From contig NZ_CP036269.1 of NCBI RefSeq assembly GCF_007744675.1, forward strand, positions 2,707,546 to 2,771,545: 64,000 nt of DNA. The letters are read 5' to 3'. Source of the stretch: Gimesia alba. GTDB lineage: Bacteria > Planctomycetota > Planctomycetia > Planctomycetales > Planctomycetaceae. Below the pieces are notes generated by a model that ran no database searches, was not told the origin of the DNA, and saw only the letters and a list, made by a program, of their open reading frames with translations. Shown piece after piece: positions 54,658-63,835 of this stretch. Positions within the stretch are counted from its first letter, which is position 1; every line of letters starts with the position of its first letter. The translations under genes and the position numbers were made by a program.

Positions 54658-55566
54658 ATGTTATCGAATGTCACTGTTTTCTGTTTTATGGCCAGTTATC
54701 TGGTGGCTCTCGGATTAGAGCTGGCCCGATTTCTGCGGAAAAAAAGCGGATACCTGCGGCCTCTGATCTTTCTGTTTTCTCTGGCGGGTCTGGTAGCACA
54801 GACGGCTTACCTTTTTAATCGTGCCCGGGAAACCCAACTTCCGCCTCTGTTGAGTTCGACCCATGATTGGCTGGTCGTCTTTGCCTGGCTGCTGGTGGCG
54901 ATTTTTCTGTTTATCAATCTGATCGATGAAGAACTGTCAATCGGCCTGTTCCTGTTTCCCCTGGTCCTGGCGTTGGTGGTTTCGTCTTACTTTGTGGATG
55001 ATGTGACCAATACCCTGGTGCAGCCAGCCATTCGCTCCTGGGCGCTGCTGCATGCTGCGCTGCTGGTACTGGGAGGGGTGGGGATTGCACTCTGTTTCGT
55101 TGTTAGCGCGATGTATCTGATCCAGCATCGCCGACTCAAGCAGAAACAGAATTTTTCGGAAGGATTCAATCTTCCCAGTCTGGCGAAATTAGCGCGTTTG
55201 AATCGCTGGGCGCTGATGATCTCGGCACCCCTGTTGACGATCGGAATGGGAATTGGAATTGGGCTGGGAGTCTATGTTCGCAAAGGGGCTCAAGCCATTT
55301 CGTTCGTTGATCCGGTGATTATCGTGTATGAAATTGTGTGGGCCGCCATGATGATCAGCGTCATTTTTATTCTTCGTAAGAAACAACCCAATCAAAAACA
55401 TATCGCACAATTAACCATCTGGACAGGGGGACTGTTGCTGTTGACGGTGATCGGCATTCAAATTCTGACGAATGTGCGCATCCTGAATTTTGATTCCTGG
55501 CACTCTTTTTATTCTTCTCCGAACGAGGATACTCCGGGATCGACTGCAGAAAGGATCGTTTCGTGA
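54658..55566 (+). CDS. CcsA/HemX-type cytochrome c assembly membrane protein
   Basis: A 302-residue protein with about eight membrane helices (for example 3-22, 36-55, 70-90, 98-115, 130-155, 185-210, 225-245 and 258-275). It resembles the HemX/CcsA family that handles haem for cytochrome c assembly. The gene overlaps the start of hemA (TGA within GTGA at 55563-55566), the same pairing as hemX-hemA in other bacteria, where HemX lowers glutamyl-tRNA reductase level. It probably links haem supply to cytochrome assembly, fitting the nearby c-type cytochrome gene. Confidence 0.82.
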   Translation: MLSNVTVFCFMASYLVALGLELARFLRKKSGYLRPLIFLFSLAGLVAQTAYLFNRARETQLPPLLSSTHDWLVVFAWLLVAIFLFINLIDEELSIGLFLFPLVLALVVSSYFVDDVTNTLVQPAIRSWALLHAALLVLGGVGIALCFVVSAMYLIQHRRLKQKQNFSEGFNLPSLAKLARLNRWALMISAPLLTIGMGIGIGLGVYVRKGAQAISFVDPVIIVYEIVWAAMMISVIFILRKKQPNQKHIAQLTIWTGGLLLLTVIGIQILTNVRILNFDSWHSFYSSPNEDTPGSTAERIVS

Positions 55567-56843
55567 ATCTGCAGGTCGTTTACTGTAACCATCAGACAGC
55601 AGGTTTGGATATTCGCGAGAAGCTGGCTTTCTCGTCGAAAGAACAGCTGGATAACGCCTATTCTGTACTGAAGCAATCCTACCCTGATACCGAGATGGTC
55701 GTGATCTCGACCTGCAATCGGGTGGAGTTGTATACGGCGACGCAGGAATCAGAGGCGGGTCCGTCACATCAGGATCTGGCAAAATTCTTTTCCGAGTTTC
55801 ATCAGGTCCCCGTCAGCGATTTTTTTGAAGACTTTCTGGAACGCACGGGGCCGGATGCAGTCCGACATCTGTTTCAGGTTGCTTCCAGTCTTGACAGTAT
55901 GGTGTTAGGCGAACCGCAGATTGTGAATCAGGTCAAAGAGGCCTATCAACGTGCAACCGAGAACGAACTGTGTGGCCCCTTAACCCACGCGCTGTTTCAA
56001 CAGGCGATCCGGGTTTCGGCCCGGGTGCGGACAGAAACACAACTTGCAGAAGGGCGGGTTTCGATTGCCAGTGTGGCAGTGGGCACGTTCGGCAAAGGGA
56101 TTTTCGAACGCTTTGATGACAAAACCGTGTTGATCATCGGTGCCGGCGAAATGGCGGAAGAGACGCTGACCTACCTGAAAGACGAAGGGGTGAAGCAGAT
56201 TAACGTCGTGAATCGCAGTCTGGAAAATGCAGAGAAGCTGGCGATGAAAGTCGGTGGTCAAGCCAAGCCTTATCAGGATCTGGAAGACTGTCTTGCAGAA
56301 GCCGATGTGATTGTCAGTACGACGGGTGCTTCTCAACCGATCGTCGATGTGGCCTGCTTCCAACGTGTTTTAAACAAGGCGGGGAACAAAACGTTTTTCA
56401 TTCTCGATTTAGGAGCACCTCGCGATTTTGATCCTGCGGTCGGCAAGATCAGTGATAACATTTTTCTTTACGATATCGATGATCTGGAAGCGACCTGCGA
56501 GAAAAACCGTAAGGCGCGTCAAAAAGAAGTGGAAAAAGCACTCGCGATTATTGATGAAGAAACAGACCGATTCATGCACGGGGTTTATCATCGGGCAACC
56601 GGTCCGATCATCAAGCAGCTGCGGGAACAATGGCACGATGTGCGTGAGCAGGAAGTTGATAAACTGTTCAGCAAGCTTTCCCACCTGGACGAGAAAGATC
56701 AGGATTTGATCAAACGCTCGATCGAACAAATTGTGAATAAACTGCTGCATCCCCCTCTGGAAGTATTGAGGCAAGAGGCGCGGGAAGGAACGCCGCACGG
56801 ACTCCTGGATGCACTCAAGCAGTTATTTCATATTCGAGATTAA
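55563..56843 (+). CDS. hemA: Glutamyl-tRNA reductase
   Basis: A 426-residue enzyme reducing glutamyl-tRNA to glutamate-1-semialdehyde, the first step of tetrapyrrole synthesis in the C5 route. ISTCNRVELYT places the catalytic Cys at residue 51. The LDSMVLGEPQIVNQVKEAY segment and the NADPH site VLIIGAGEMAEETLTYL follow. The C-terminal dimerisation helices (about 320-420) are complete. The start is GTG, overlapping the HemX-type gene by four bases, so expression is coupled. No hemL or hemB gene adjoins. Confidence 0.96.
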   Translation: MNLQVVYCNHQTAGLDIREKLAFSSKEQLDNAYSVLKQSYPDTEMVVISTCNRVELYTATQESEAGPSHQDLAKFFSEFHQVPVSDFFEDFLERTGPDAVRHLFQVASSLDSMVLGEPQIVNQVKEAYQRATENELCGPLTHALFQQAIRVSARVRTETQLAEGRVSIASVAVGTFGKGIFERFDDKTVLIIGAGEMAEETLTYLKDEGVKQINVVNRSLENAEKLAMKVGGQAKPYQDLEDCLAEADVIVSTTGASQPIVDVACFQRVLNKAGNKTFFILDLGAPRDFDPAVGKISDNIFLYDIDDLEATCEKNRKARQKEVEKALAIIDEETDRFMHGVYHRATGPIIKQLREQWHDVREQEVDKLFSKLSHLDEKDQDLIKRSIEQIVNKLLHPPLEVLRQEAREGTPHGLLDALKQLFHIRD

Positions 56844-56846
56844 CGC

Positions 56847-57329
56847 TTACGCTTCTGCGTTTCTTTTGTTCTGAGATAGTACAGGCAGGTTTGCCAGTAT
56901 CGCGGCTGTCAGGCTTAATAGGATATTGACACTATTAATGTACTTGGACGCCTGATGGTAGCTCCGAAACTCGGCAGGCCGCGGGCTTCCGGGAGGCGTG
57001 ATCATGGATTCGAGTGGCGTATAAATCCAGAAGTAGTCGATCAGGCTGATGCCGAGCGCGAGCACGACCAGCCCCAGAATCAGATTGGCCCTGCGGCGAG
57101 GGATCAATTCTTTGGCACGGATTCCCAGACTGCCCAGAAATGCTCCCACCAATAAGACCCAGGCGATCGTATAATAAACGGGAAAGTGCAGCGTGATCAG
57201 CTGGTCTCGCACGAGAGAGTCAAAGGGCTGGAAGGTAACGTCCTGAACGCCAGTGATAACAAAGATCACCGCCGCTCCGACCCAGGCCGACAAACAGAAG
57301 CGAATTAAAACCAGGCTGGTAGACGACAT
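56847..57329 (-). CDS. Four-helix membrane protein of unknown function
   Basis: A 160-residue protein with four hydrophobic segments (about 7-27, 50-68, 80-100 and 128-147). Between helices 3 and 4 lies a loop with SMITPPGSPRPAEFRSYHQASKYINSVNI, reminiscent of small planctomycete or DUF4149-like membrane proteins, but I do not assign a family. It converges with hemA, three bases apart. Nothing in the surroundings gives a function. Confidence 0.5.
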   Translation of the reverse strand: MSSTSLVLIRFCLSAWVGAAVIFVITGVQDVTFQPFDSLVRDQLITLHFPVYYTIAWVLLVGAFLGSLGIRAKELIPRRRANLILGLVVLALGISLIDYFWIYTPLESMITPPGSPRPAEFRSYHQASKYINSVNILLSLTAAILANLPVLSQNKRNAEA

Positions 57330-57687
57330 AGTTCACTTTGAAGTTAAATAGGAATTTTGATCGTCATTCCGTAATGCGGAACGACCTGATGAAGCTGTTA
57401 TCAGGGTAAACAATTTGGCAGAGGACATGAAACCAATTTGAACCGTTGAAAACAGGTTTTCGCAAAATAGCTGGTGGTTGTCCGTCAATTCGATAATAGT
57501 TTGACATCGCTCGTGACTTTGGTTCCTGTTAAACGTTAGGATTGTTAATAAATTCGGCCGATTTAGAAAAACCGGCTTGGGGGAAGATAGAGAATCGTCT
57601 GAGTGTCAGTTACGATAGATTTAGTCTGACTTATCAAAAGTTGTCATTCCAACCAGAATTCAGTCTGTATTGATACGGTGATCGAAC
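57330..57687. other. 358-bp divergent intergenic region
   Basis: Between the minus-strand membrane protein gene and the CxxCH cytochrome gene. No gene, repeat, terminator or sigma-54 site is evident. The region must hold the cytochrome promoter, but no strong -35/-10 pair stands out by eye. Confidence 0.3.
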
Positions 57688-60600
57688 ATGAAACAAGCGA
57701 AACTTCTTGCATTAAAACAACATCTTTTGAGAAACAATGATTCGATTTCAGGAATTGCTGTCTCTGGAATCCGCTGGGGGTTTGTCGTACTGGCTTTGGG
57801 GATGTGTCTGCAGTTGACGCTGGCAGCCGACAAGCAGACGGCGGTGCCCAAGTCTCCTTTGTCTCCTGAAGAATCATTGAAGCAGACCGTGGTTCACCCC
57901 GACTTTGAAATGCAGGTGGTGGCGTCCGAGCCGAATGTGATTAACCCGGTGGCGGTGGCCTTTGATGAAACCGGAGTGCTCTGGGTTGTGGAAATGACGG
58001 ATTACCCGCATGGACCTAAACCAGGCGAAGATCCGAAAAGCCGCATCAAATTATTACGCGATAAAGACCAGGATGGGTATTACGAGACCGCGACGGTCTT
58101 TGCCGACAAACTCTTATTTGCGACCGGAGTTCAACCCTGGAAAGGGGGACTGATTGTCACTCTGGCCGGCAAAGTGCAGTTTATGAAAGATACCAACGGC
58201 GATGACAAAGCCGATGTCGTGGAAACATGGTTCACGGGGTTCAAAGAAGAAAACTCACAATTGCGGGCCAACCATCCGACGTTGGGGCTTGATAATCACA
58301 TTTATATTTCCAATGGACTGCGTGGCGGTTCTGTGATTGCCACGCATCCGGAATGGCAGAAAAAAGCGAAGCAGGTTCCGATCAACGGTCTTGATTTTCG
58401 CTTTCATCCCTTGTCAGGTAAATATGAATCGATTTCCGGAATTGGCCAGTTTGGTCTGACGTTTGACGATTATGGAAATCGGTTTGTCTGTTCGAACCGG
58501 AATCCGAATAAACATATCGTGTTGGAGAATCGATACCTCAAACGAAATCCGTATCTGGCTGTGAAGTCGGTCTATCATGATGTTTCTCCTGATGGCGAAG
58601 ATTCCCGTGTGTACGCCATCAGCCGAACCTGGACAACTTCCACACTGCATGCGGGGCAGTTTACCGCCGCTTGCGGCGTGACCATTTACCGTGGAGATTT
58701 ATTTCCCAAAGGATTTTATGGGAACAGTTTCACCTGTGAGCCGACCGCGAATCTGGTGCACCGTGATATCATGACTCCTATGGGAGCGACCTATGATTCA
58801 AAATATGGTCGTGACAAAGTGGAGTTCATCGCCAGCCGTGATGAATGGTTCCGGCCTGTGAATATGGCCAATGGTCCTGATGGGGCCTTGTACTTGTGTG
58901 ACATGTATCGCGCGGTGATTGAGCATCCGCAGTTCATGCCGGCCGAATTAAAAGAACGCTCTGACTTGAATGACGGAATCGATCGGGGGCGGATTTATCG
59001 GATTGTTCCGAAGAATGCCAAGATCGATAAAAGCGTTTATATGTCTTTAAAAGATGCGACTCCGGAACAGTTGGTGACAGCCCTCGGTTCGAAGAACGCC
59101 TGGCAGCGGGAAACCGCCGCGCGTTTGATTTTCGAACAACAGGATGCATCGATTCAACCGCAGTTAGAACAACTGGTTTCCAATGGGAAATCAGCACAGG
59201 CACGAATCCAGGCCTTATGGGCATTAGAAGGATTAGGGAAATTGAGTGATGCGGTTCTGGAAACGGCCTTGAAGGATGCATCACAGCGCGTCAAAGAGCA
59301 GGCCGTTCGTTTGAGTGAGCCACTTTTGTCGAAAAATTCCAAGCTGAAAGAGCAGGTTCTGTCGCTGGTCGATTCGGCAGATGGGCGATTACGCTTCCAG
59401 TTGGCCATCAGTCTAGGCGAGGCGGGCGATGTCTCTTCGATGGTAGATCAACTGGCCCGTTTGATGCTGAAGGGGGCCAATGATTCCTGGACGCGTGCCG
59501 CCGTGCTTTCTTCTGCTCCCGATCAGACCGTGGCAATTTTCAAGTCGTTCCTCAAACAACTAAATGCAGCCGATGCCCAGGTATCAACTCACACAGGTGT
59601 GACTGACGCCGTCCGTGAAATGGCAGCGGTCATCGGTCCTCGACTCAAAGCAGACGAAATCGAAGAAACGCTCTCGTTGATTGCCGGGATGGACTCCGAT
59701 CAGCAGCTTGGATTACAGATCGCCAGTTTTGAAGGACTGGGGAACAGTCTCAGACGGCGTGGGAAATCGATCGCTCAGTATCAGACCAAGTTGTCAGAAG
59801 CCGATCAGAAACAGTTGAAGGTATTCTATCAGAAGCTGGTTGATGCAGCTGCGAATCCGAAAACTCCGTTGGCTGAAAAGTTGAATGCGATTGGTGTGTT
59901 ACAGTTTGTTGGTTTTGACATGAGTGGCAAAACGCTGCTTTCACTGATCCAGGGTGATGTCTCTCAAGAGGTGAAAATTGCCGCTATTGGCGCCATCAGT
60001 CCTTATTCTGATCCGCAGGTCGGTGTGGTGTTGATGGATGGATTTGCCACGCAGACGCCAGGAATGAGGCGGGCGATTCTGGATGCGATGCTGGCGAATC
60101 AGGACCGGACCAGCCTGTTGCTGGATGCCATTGAAAAGGGACAGATTAAAATTTCAGAACTGGGACCTGCCCGTTCGTCCCGTCTGCAACGGCACCGCAA
60201 TCCGGAAATTAAGAAACGGGCCGCAAAACTTTTTGCTGCTGCGATACCGGCTGACCGTAAAAAAGTGCTGGCCGCGTACCAGGCTTCTCTGAAGCTCAAA
60301 GCCAATCCGCTGGACGGGAAGCAGGTGTTTGTCAAGAACTGTGTGACCTGTCATAAGATTGGGGATGTCGGTGTCAATGTGGCTCCGGATATTGGTGATT
60401 CCCGCACGAAAACACCCGAGTATCTGCTGACGAATATTCTGGATCCGAACCGGGCCATTGATGCGAATTTCTTCAGCTATACAATCGTCACAATTGATGG
60501 TGTGGTCCATACCGGGATCATTTCTTCTGACAGTGGTGCGTCGATTACGCTGACCCAGCCGGAAGGAAAAACGATTACGGTTCTGAAAGAGGAAATTGAC

Positions 60601-60747
60601 GAAATGAAATCCAACGGAGTTTCATTAATGCCGGTCGGTCTGGAGAAGACGATCAATCCACAACAGATGGCCGATTTGATTTCGTTTATCAAGAACTGGC
60701 GTTATCTGAGCGGGCAGGTCCCCAAGGACATCGCCAAGCCACAGTAG
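57688..60747 (+). CDS. PVC-type haem-binding CxxCH protein (membrane-bound dehydrogenase-like)
   Basis: A 1019-residue secreted or anchored protein. An N-terminal basic stretch leads to a signal or anchor helix (about 31-46). A beta-propeller-like domain follows (about 60-430), with FDETGVLWVVEMTDYPHG and NGPDGALYLCDMYRAVIEHPQ. HEAT-type helical repeats fill about 450-850. A c-type haem domain near the C-terminus has C885-V-T-C-H889 and ends with a YLLTNILDPNRAIDANF segment. The domain order is typical of PVC bacteria. The function is probably periplasmic sugar or alcohol oxidation, but the substrate is unknown. Confidence 0.9.
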   Translation: MKQAKLLALKQHLLRNNDSISGIAVSGIRWGFVVLALGMCLQLTLAADKQTAVPKSPLSPEESLKQTVVHPDFEMQVVASEPNVINPVAVAFDETGVLWVVEMTDYPHGPKPGEDPKSRIKLLRDKDQDGYYETATVFADKLLFATGVQPWKGGLIVTLAGKVQFMKDTNGDDKADVVETWFTGFKEENSQLRANHPTLGLDNHIYISNGLRGGSVIATHPEWQKKAKQVPINGLDFRFHPLSGKYESISGIGQFGLTFDDYGNRFVCSNRNPNKHIVLENRYLKRNPYLAVKSVYHDVSPDGEDSRVYAISRTWTTSTLHAGQFTAACGVTIYRGDLFPKGFYGNSFTCEPTANLVHRDIMTPMGATYDSKYGRDKVEFIASRDEWFRPVNMANGPDGALYLCDMYRAVIEHPQFMPAELKERSDLNDGIDRGRIYRIVPKNAKIDKSVYMSLKDATPEQLVTALGSKNAWQRETAARLIFEQQDASIQPQLEQLVSNGKSAQARIQALWALEGLGKLSDAVLETALKDASQRVKEQAVRLSEPLLSKNSKLKEQVLSLVDSADGRLRFQLAISLGEAGDVSSMVDQLARLMLKGANDSWTRAAVLSSAPDQTVAIFKSFLKQLNAADAQVSTHTGVTDAVREMAAVIGPRLKADEIEETLSLIAGMDSDQQLGLQIASFEGLGNSLRRRGKSIAQYQTKLSEADQKQLKVFYQKLVDAAANPKTPLAEKLNAIGVLQFVGFDMSGKTLLSLIQGDVSQEVKIAAIGAISPYSDPQVGVVLMDGFATQTPGMRRAILDAMLANQDRTSLLLDAIEKGQIKISELGPARSSRLQRHRNPEIKKRAAKLFAAAIPADRKKVLAAYQASLKLKANPLDGKQVFVKNCVTCHKIGDVGVNVAPDIGDSRTKTPEYLLTNILDPNRAIDANFFSYTIVTIDGVVHTGIISSDSGASITLTQPEGKTITVLKEEIDEMKSNGVSLMPVGLEKTINPQQMADLISFIKNWRYLSGQVPKDIAKPQ

Positions 60748-60760
60748 TTTTACCGAGCGG

Positions 60761-61816
60761 CTATAAAATTAACATGGCATCACCATAGCTGTAGAAGCGA
60801 TAGTTTGCTTCTACAGCTTTTTCGTAGGCTTCGCGGATGAATTCCGAGCCGGCGAGCGCGCTGACCAGAACCAGCAACGTTGATTTGGGTAAATGAAAAT
60901 TGGTCAACAGACAGTCAACGGCCTGAAACTGATAGGGGGGATAGATGAAGATATCAGTCTCTCCCTGCCATGCCTGGAGCGGGCCTTGTTTTGCGACCGA
61001 TTCTAAAGTTCGAACGCTGGTGGTTCCTACGGATACAATTCTGCCGCCTTGCGCACGTGTGGCGTTGAGTAGATCGGCTGATGCTTGTGGCAATTCACAC
61101 CACTCGGAATGCATTTTGTGTTCTTCGAGTGTCTCAGCAGAGATTGGTTTGAATGTACCAATGCCGACGTGCAGAGTGACGTGAGCGATGCCCACTCCTT
61201 TTTGAGTGCAGCGTTCCAGGAGCTCGGGAGTGAAGTGCAGGCCGGCAGTCGGTGCTGCGACGGCCCCGGGCTGATTGGCATACACGGTTTGATAGCGTTC
61301 CCAATCCTCGTCCGTCGCCAGTTCCCGTCTCATATAAGGAGGCAAAGGCATCGTGCCGAAGTGTTCGAGTAGACGGTGATGGTCTTCTTCGGATTGAACG
61401 GTCACCGTCCAGTATCCTTCGTCGTCTTTCGATTCCATTATTAAGAAGAGCTGTTTCTGTTCGCTGCGTTGGTGCGCGGGCTGCAGTTCAATGATCTCGC
61501 CTGGCACCAGCTTGCCTCTGGTCTTGCTCATCAGTTTCCATTGTCCCGCTGCGTTTGAGCCGAGGTAGAGTCCTTCCCACTTGCCGCCCGTCGACTTGCG
61601 AACGCCGAATAAGCGGGCGGAGAGCACGCGTGTGTTGTTTAATACGAGGCAGTCTCCGGGATTCAGATACTGGGGGAGATCGGAAATGGAACTGTGGCTG
61701 ATGGTGTGTGTCTTTCGGTCCAGCACCAGCAGACGCGATTGATCCCGCTGTTGTGTGGGTTCAGTCGCGATCAATTCGGGGGGCAGGTGGTAGTCAAATG
61801 CGTTTAAGTCAGTCAT
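60761..61816 (-). CDS. queA: S-adenosylmethionine:tRNA ribosyltransferase-isomerase
   Basis: A 351-residue enzyme that transfers and rearranges the ribosyl group of SAM onto 7-aminomethyl-7-deazaguanine in tRNA, giving epoxyqueuosine. FDYHLPPELIATEPTQQRDQSRLLVLDR is the N-terminal signature, PGAVAAPTAGLHFTPELL the central motif, and TNFHLPKSTLLVLVSALAG with YRFYSYGDAMLIL the C-terminal one. SAM is the product of MetK in this window. Its 3' coding end contains a strong hairpin that also serves as terminator for the convergent cytochrome gene. Confidence 0.96.
   Translation of the reverse strand: MTDLNAFDYHLPPELIATEPTQQRDQSRLLVLDRKTHTISHSSISDLPQYLNPGDCLVLNNTRVLSARLFGVRKSTGGKWEGLYLGSNAAGQWKLMSKTRGKLVPGEIIELQPAHQRSEQKQLFLIMESKDDEGYWTVTVQSEEDHHRLLEHFGTMPLPPYMRRELATDEDWERYQTVYANQPGAVAAPTAGLHFTPELLERCTQKGVGIAHVTLHVGIGTFKPISAETLEEHKMHSEWCELPQASADLLNATRAQGGRIVSVGTTSVRTLESVAKQGPLQAWQGETDIFIYPPYQFQAVDCLLTNFHLPKSTLLVLVSALAGSEFIREAYEKAVEANYRFYSYGDAMLIL
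60787..60822 (+). terminator. Intrinsic terminator inside the 3' end of queA
   Basis: AGCTGTAGAAGC (60787-60798) pairs perfectly with GCTTCTACAGCT (60807-60818) over an 8-base loop, and five T follow (60818-60822). It lies 40 bases after the CxxCH cytochrome stop and within the codons for the conserved YRFYSYG end of queA on the other strand. It should terminate the plus-strand transcript. Confidence 0.85.
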
Positions 61817-62055
61817 CGAACCGGTTTCTAAATCATTTCATTTTGCGAGAGTCTGGTTCGACCTGATCGAATCTTCTCTGGAAACAGCGGGAATTATCGG
61901 ATTTTAACGGAGATTTTTATTTTCTCTTAGTATATTGCGCACAATTTCGAAATCTAAGCTTGTCGACCATTTCCGCCTTCGAACAATAGAATTCAGGTAT
62001 GATGAATAATCCTGTTTTGTTTCTTGATTTCTCATAACTCTCAGAGGCCAGGCGC

Positions 62056-63177
62056 TTGTCTGACATTGAATTGCCCATTCCGATTGCGTTTTGTATAACC
62101 GGCTTGCAGCCTGGTGGGGCGGAACGTGCGCTGGTTCAGATCGTGAAGCGGTTGAATCGCGAAAAATGGGCACCCGTCGTCTACTCTCTGACAGGCACGG
62201 GGCCTCTTGTCGCTAATCTGCAGGCTGCGGGAGTTCCCACCGAAATCTTGCACACGCGTTCCGCCTGGGATGTGAGTATTATCTGGAAGTTGGCACGAAA
62301 GTTCAAAGAACAAAAACCGGTTTTACTGCAAACATTTTTATTTCATGCGAATTTTGCAGGGCGGATCGCCGCTCGTTGGTCAGGTGTGCCACATATTGTC
62401 TCTGGGATTCGTGTTTCCGAAAAACGAAAAAATGGACACTTGTTGCTGGACCGATTGACAAATCGACTGGTGGATTTCAATATCTGCGTCAGTCAATCGG
62501 TGGCGGAGTTTTCGATTCGGGCGGGAAAACTTCCTGAGTCGAAAGTGACCGTGATCCCCAATGGTGTCGACTTCGAACTGTTTGCGTCGGCTGAACCGCT
62601 GGATTTGAGTCCCTGGGGCATTCCCGCTGATGCCAAAGTGGTGTTGTTTGTGGGGCGGCTGGATCCACAGAAAGCTCCCGGTGATTTATTGACGGCGTTT
62701 GGCCGCTTTGCAGAACAGGCTCCTGACTTTCATTTGCTGTTTGTCGGCGAGGGGCCGTTGAAAACGGAATTGCAACAGAGTGCCAACCAGTTGTCCTGTG
62801 CAGAGCGTGTTCATTTTGCCGGCTGGCAGTCCCAGATTCCGCAATTGATGCGAGCCGCTGACTGTCTGGTGTTGCCTTCTTTGTGGGAAGGGATGCCGAA
62901 CGTGGTTCTGGAAGCGATGGCTTCCGGTTTGCCTGTGATTTCGACGGAAGTGGATGGGGTTTCCGAATTGATCCAGCAGGGAGAGCAGGGGACTTTGGTG
63001 GCCCAGAGAAGCCCCGCTGAGATTCAGCAAGCATTGCAGGCTCTGGCTACCCAGCCCGCCTCGTTTCGCAAGATGGCGGAGAATGCGCAAGATACTGTGA
63101 AAAAAGAGTTTACATGGGACTCGATCGCACACAAATATGAACAGGTTTATGAGAGAATCCTGTCTTCACACGCCTGA
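62056..63177 (+). CDS. GT4-family glycosyltransferase
   Basis: A 373-residue GT-B glycosyltransferase. The N-terminal GLQPGGAERALVQIVKRL is the acceptor half and FVGRLDPQKAPGDLLTAF opens the donor half. PSLWEGMPNVVLEAMASGLPVI holds the E-x7-E nucleotide-sugar motif. The start appears to be TTG at 62056; the preceding 239-bp divergent gap to queA has no other marked feature. It likely adds a sugar to a lipid or polysaccharide at the cytoplasmic membrane. The specific product is unknown. Three polar residues precede the fold, so the start is plausible. Confidence 0.9.
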   Translation: MSDIELPIPIAFCITGLQPGGAERALVQIVKRLNREKWAPVVYSLTGTGPLVANLQAAGVPTEILHTRSAWDVSIIWKLARKFKEQKPVLLQTFLFHANFAGRIAARWSGVPHIVSGIRVSEKRKNGHLLLDRLTNRLVDFNICVSQSVAEFSIRAGKLPESKVTVIPNGVDFELFASAEPLDLSPWGIPADAKVVLFVGRLDPQKAPGDLLTAFGRFAEQAPDFHLLFVGEGPLKTELQQSANQLSCAERVHFAGWQSQIPQLMRAADCLVLPSLWEGMPNVVLEAMASGLPVISTEVDGVSELIQQGEQGTLVAQRSPAEIQQALQALATQPASFRKMAENAQDTVKKEFTWDSIAHKYEQVYERILSSHA

Positions 63178-63312
63178 TTTTTAAGAAAATTGTGGCCCCT
63201 AAACAGGTCCGTCGCAACAAAATTTAAAAATCATCAAAGTCACAATTCCAATTGTGATAAGTATCTAGGTCAATTCGAGTTTGCCGATTTCAACTCCAGC
63301 TTTCAATCATGC

Positions 63313-63340
63313 TTGACGATTTGATTCTGGCTGGTAAATT
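63313..63340 (+). promoter_or_regulatory. Candidate promoter of mraZ
   Basis: TTGACG (63313-63318) and TAAATT (63335-63340) are 16 bases apart, with TGG just before the latter as an extended -10. Transcription would start near 63347, immediately before the MraZ boxes. Confidence 0.5.
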
Positions 63341-63349
63341 CATCACTCT

Positions 63350-63379
63350 GTGGTGAATGGTGGTGATGAGTGGGGATCA
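63350..63379 (+). promoter_or_regulatory. Three 10-bp MraZ boxes ending at the mraZ start codon
   Basis: GTGGTGAATG, GTGGTGATGA and GTGGGGATCA follow each other without gap and repeat GTGG[TG]GA every 10 bases, one helical turn. MraZ is known to bind such tandem TGGGA/GTGGG-type repeats. The third repeat contains GGGGA five bases before the ATG at 63380, so the box also acts as the ribosome binding site. Confidence 0.7.
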
Positions 63380-63835
63380 ATGGCACTAACGGGGACGTTC
63401 AACAAGATTCTGGATGGTAAACGGCGATTGGCGATTCCCAAACGGCTCAAGGAAGAGCTTGTGAACAAGGAATTTACCCAGATTTACATTGCACCTGGAA
63501 CAGAATCATCTTTGTTGCTTTTTTCTGAGAAAGGATTTGAACAGCAGGCACAACGATTGAATGAGTATTCCAAGAACGGCCCGGAGGCAGCTCAGTATCT
63601 GCGTCTGTATTATTCGCGGGCAGAAAAAGTGGAAGTCGATTCTCAAGGGCGGATTTGTATTCCAGAACGTCTGGCGGATCTGGCCAGCCTGGAAGCAAAA
63701 GAAGAAGTGGTATTGATTGGAGTTCAAGACCATGCCGAGATCTGGAGTAGCACGCGTTGGAGTACCTATCTTAATAATCATGGTCCTCATTTTGATGAGA
63801 TGGCTGCACAAGCCTTTGGCCAGATGCCCTGGTAA
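63380..63835 (+). CDS. mraZ: Transcriptional regulator MraZ
   Basis: A 151-residue DNA-binding regulator of the division and cell-wall cluster. It has two SpoVT/AbrB-like halves: the first with FNKILDGKRRLAIPKRLKEEL, the second with KVEVDSQGRICIPERLADL, where the D-x-x-GR pattern is repeated. The start ATG 63380 is chosen because it opens the conserved fold and lies directly behind the repeats; an open frame extends ten codons upstream through them. The rest of the cluster (rsmH, ftsI, mur genes) is expected beyond the window. Confidence 0.93.
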   Translation: MALTGTFNKILDGKRRLAIPKRLKEELVNKEFTQIYIAPGTESSLLLFSEKGFEQQAQRLNEYSKNGPEAAQYLRLYYSRAEKVEVDSQGRICIPERLADLASLEAKEEVVLIGVQDHAEIWSSTRWSTYLNNHGPHFDEMAAQAFGQMPW

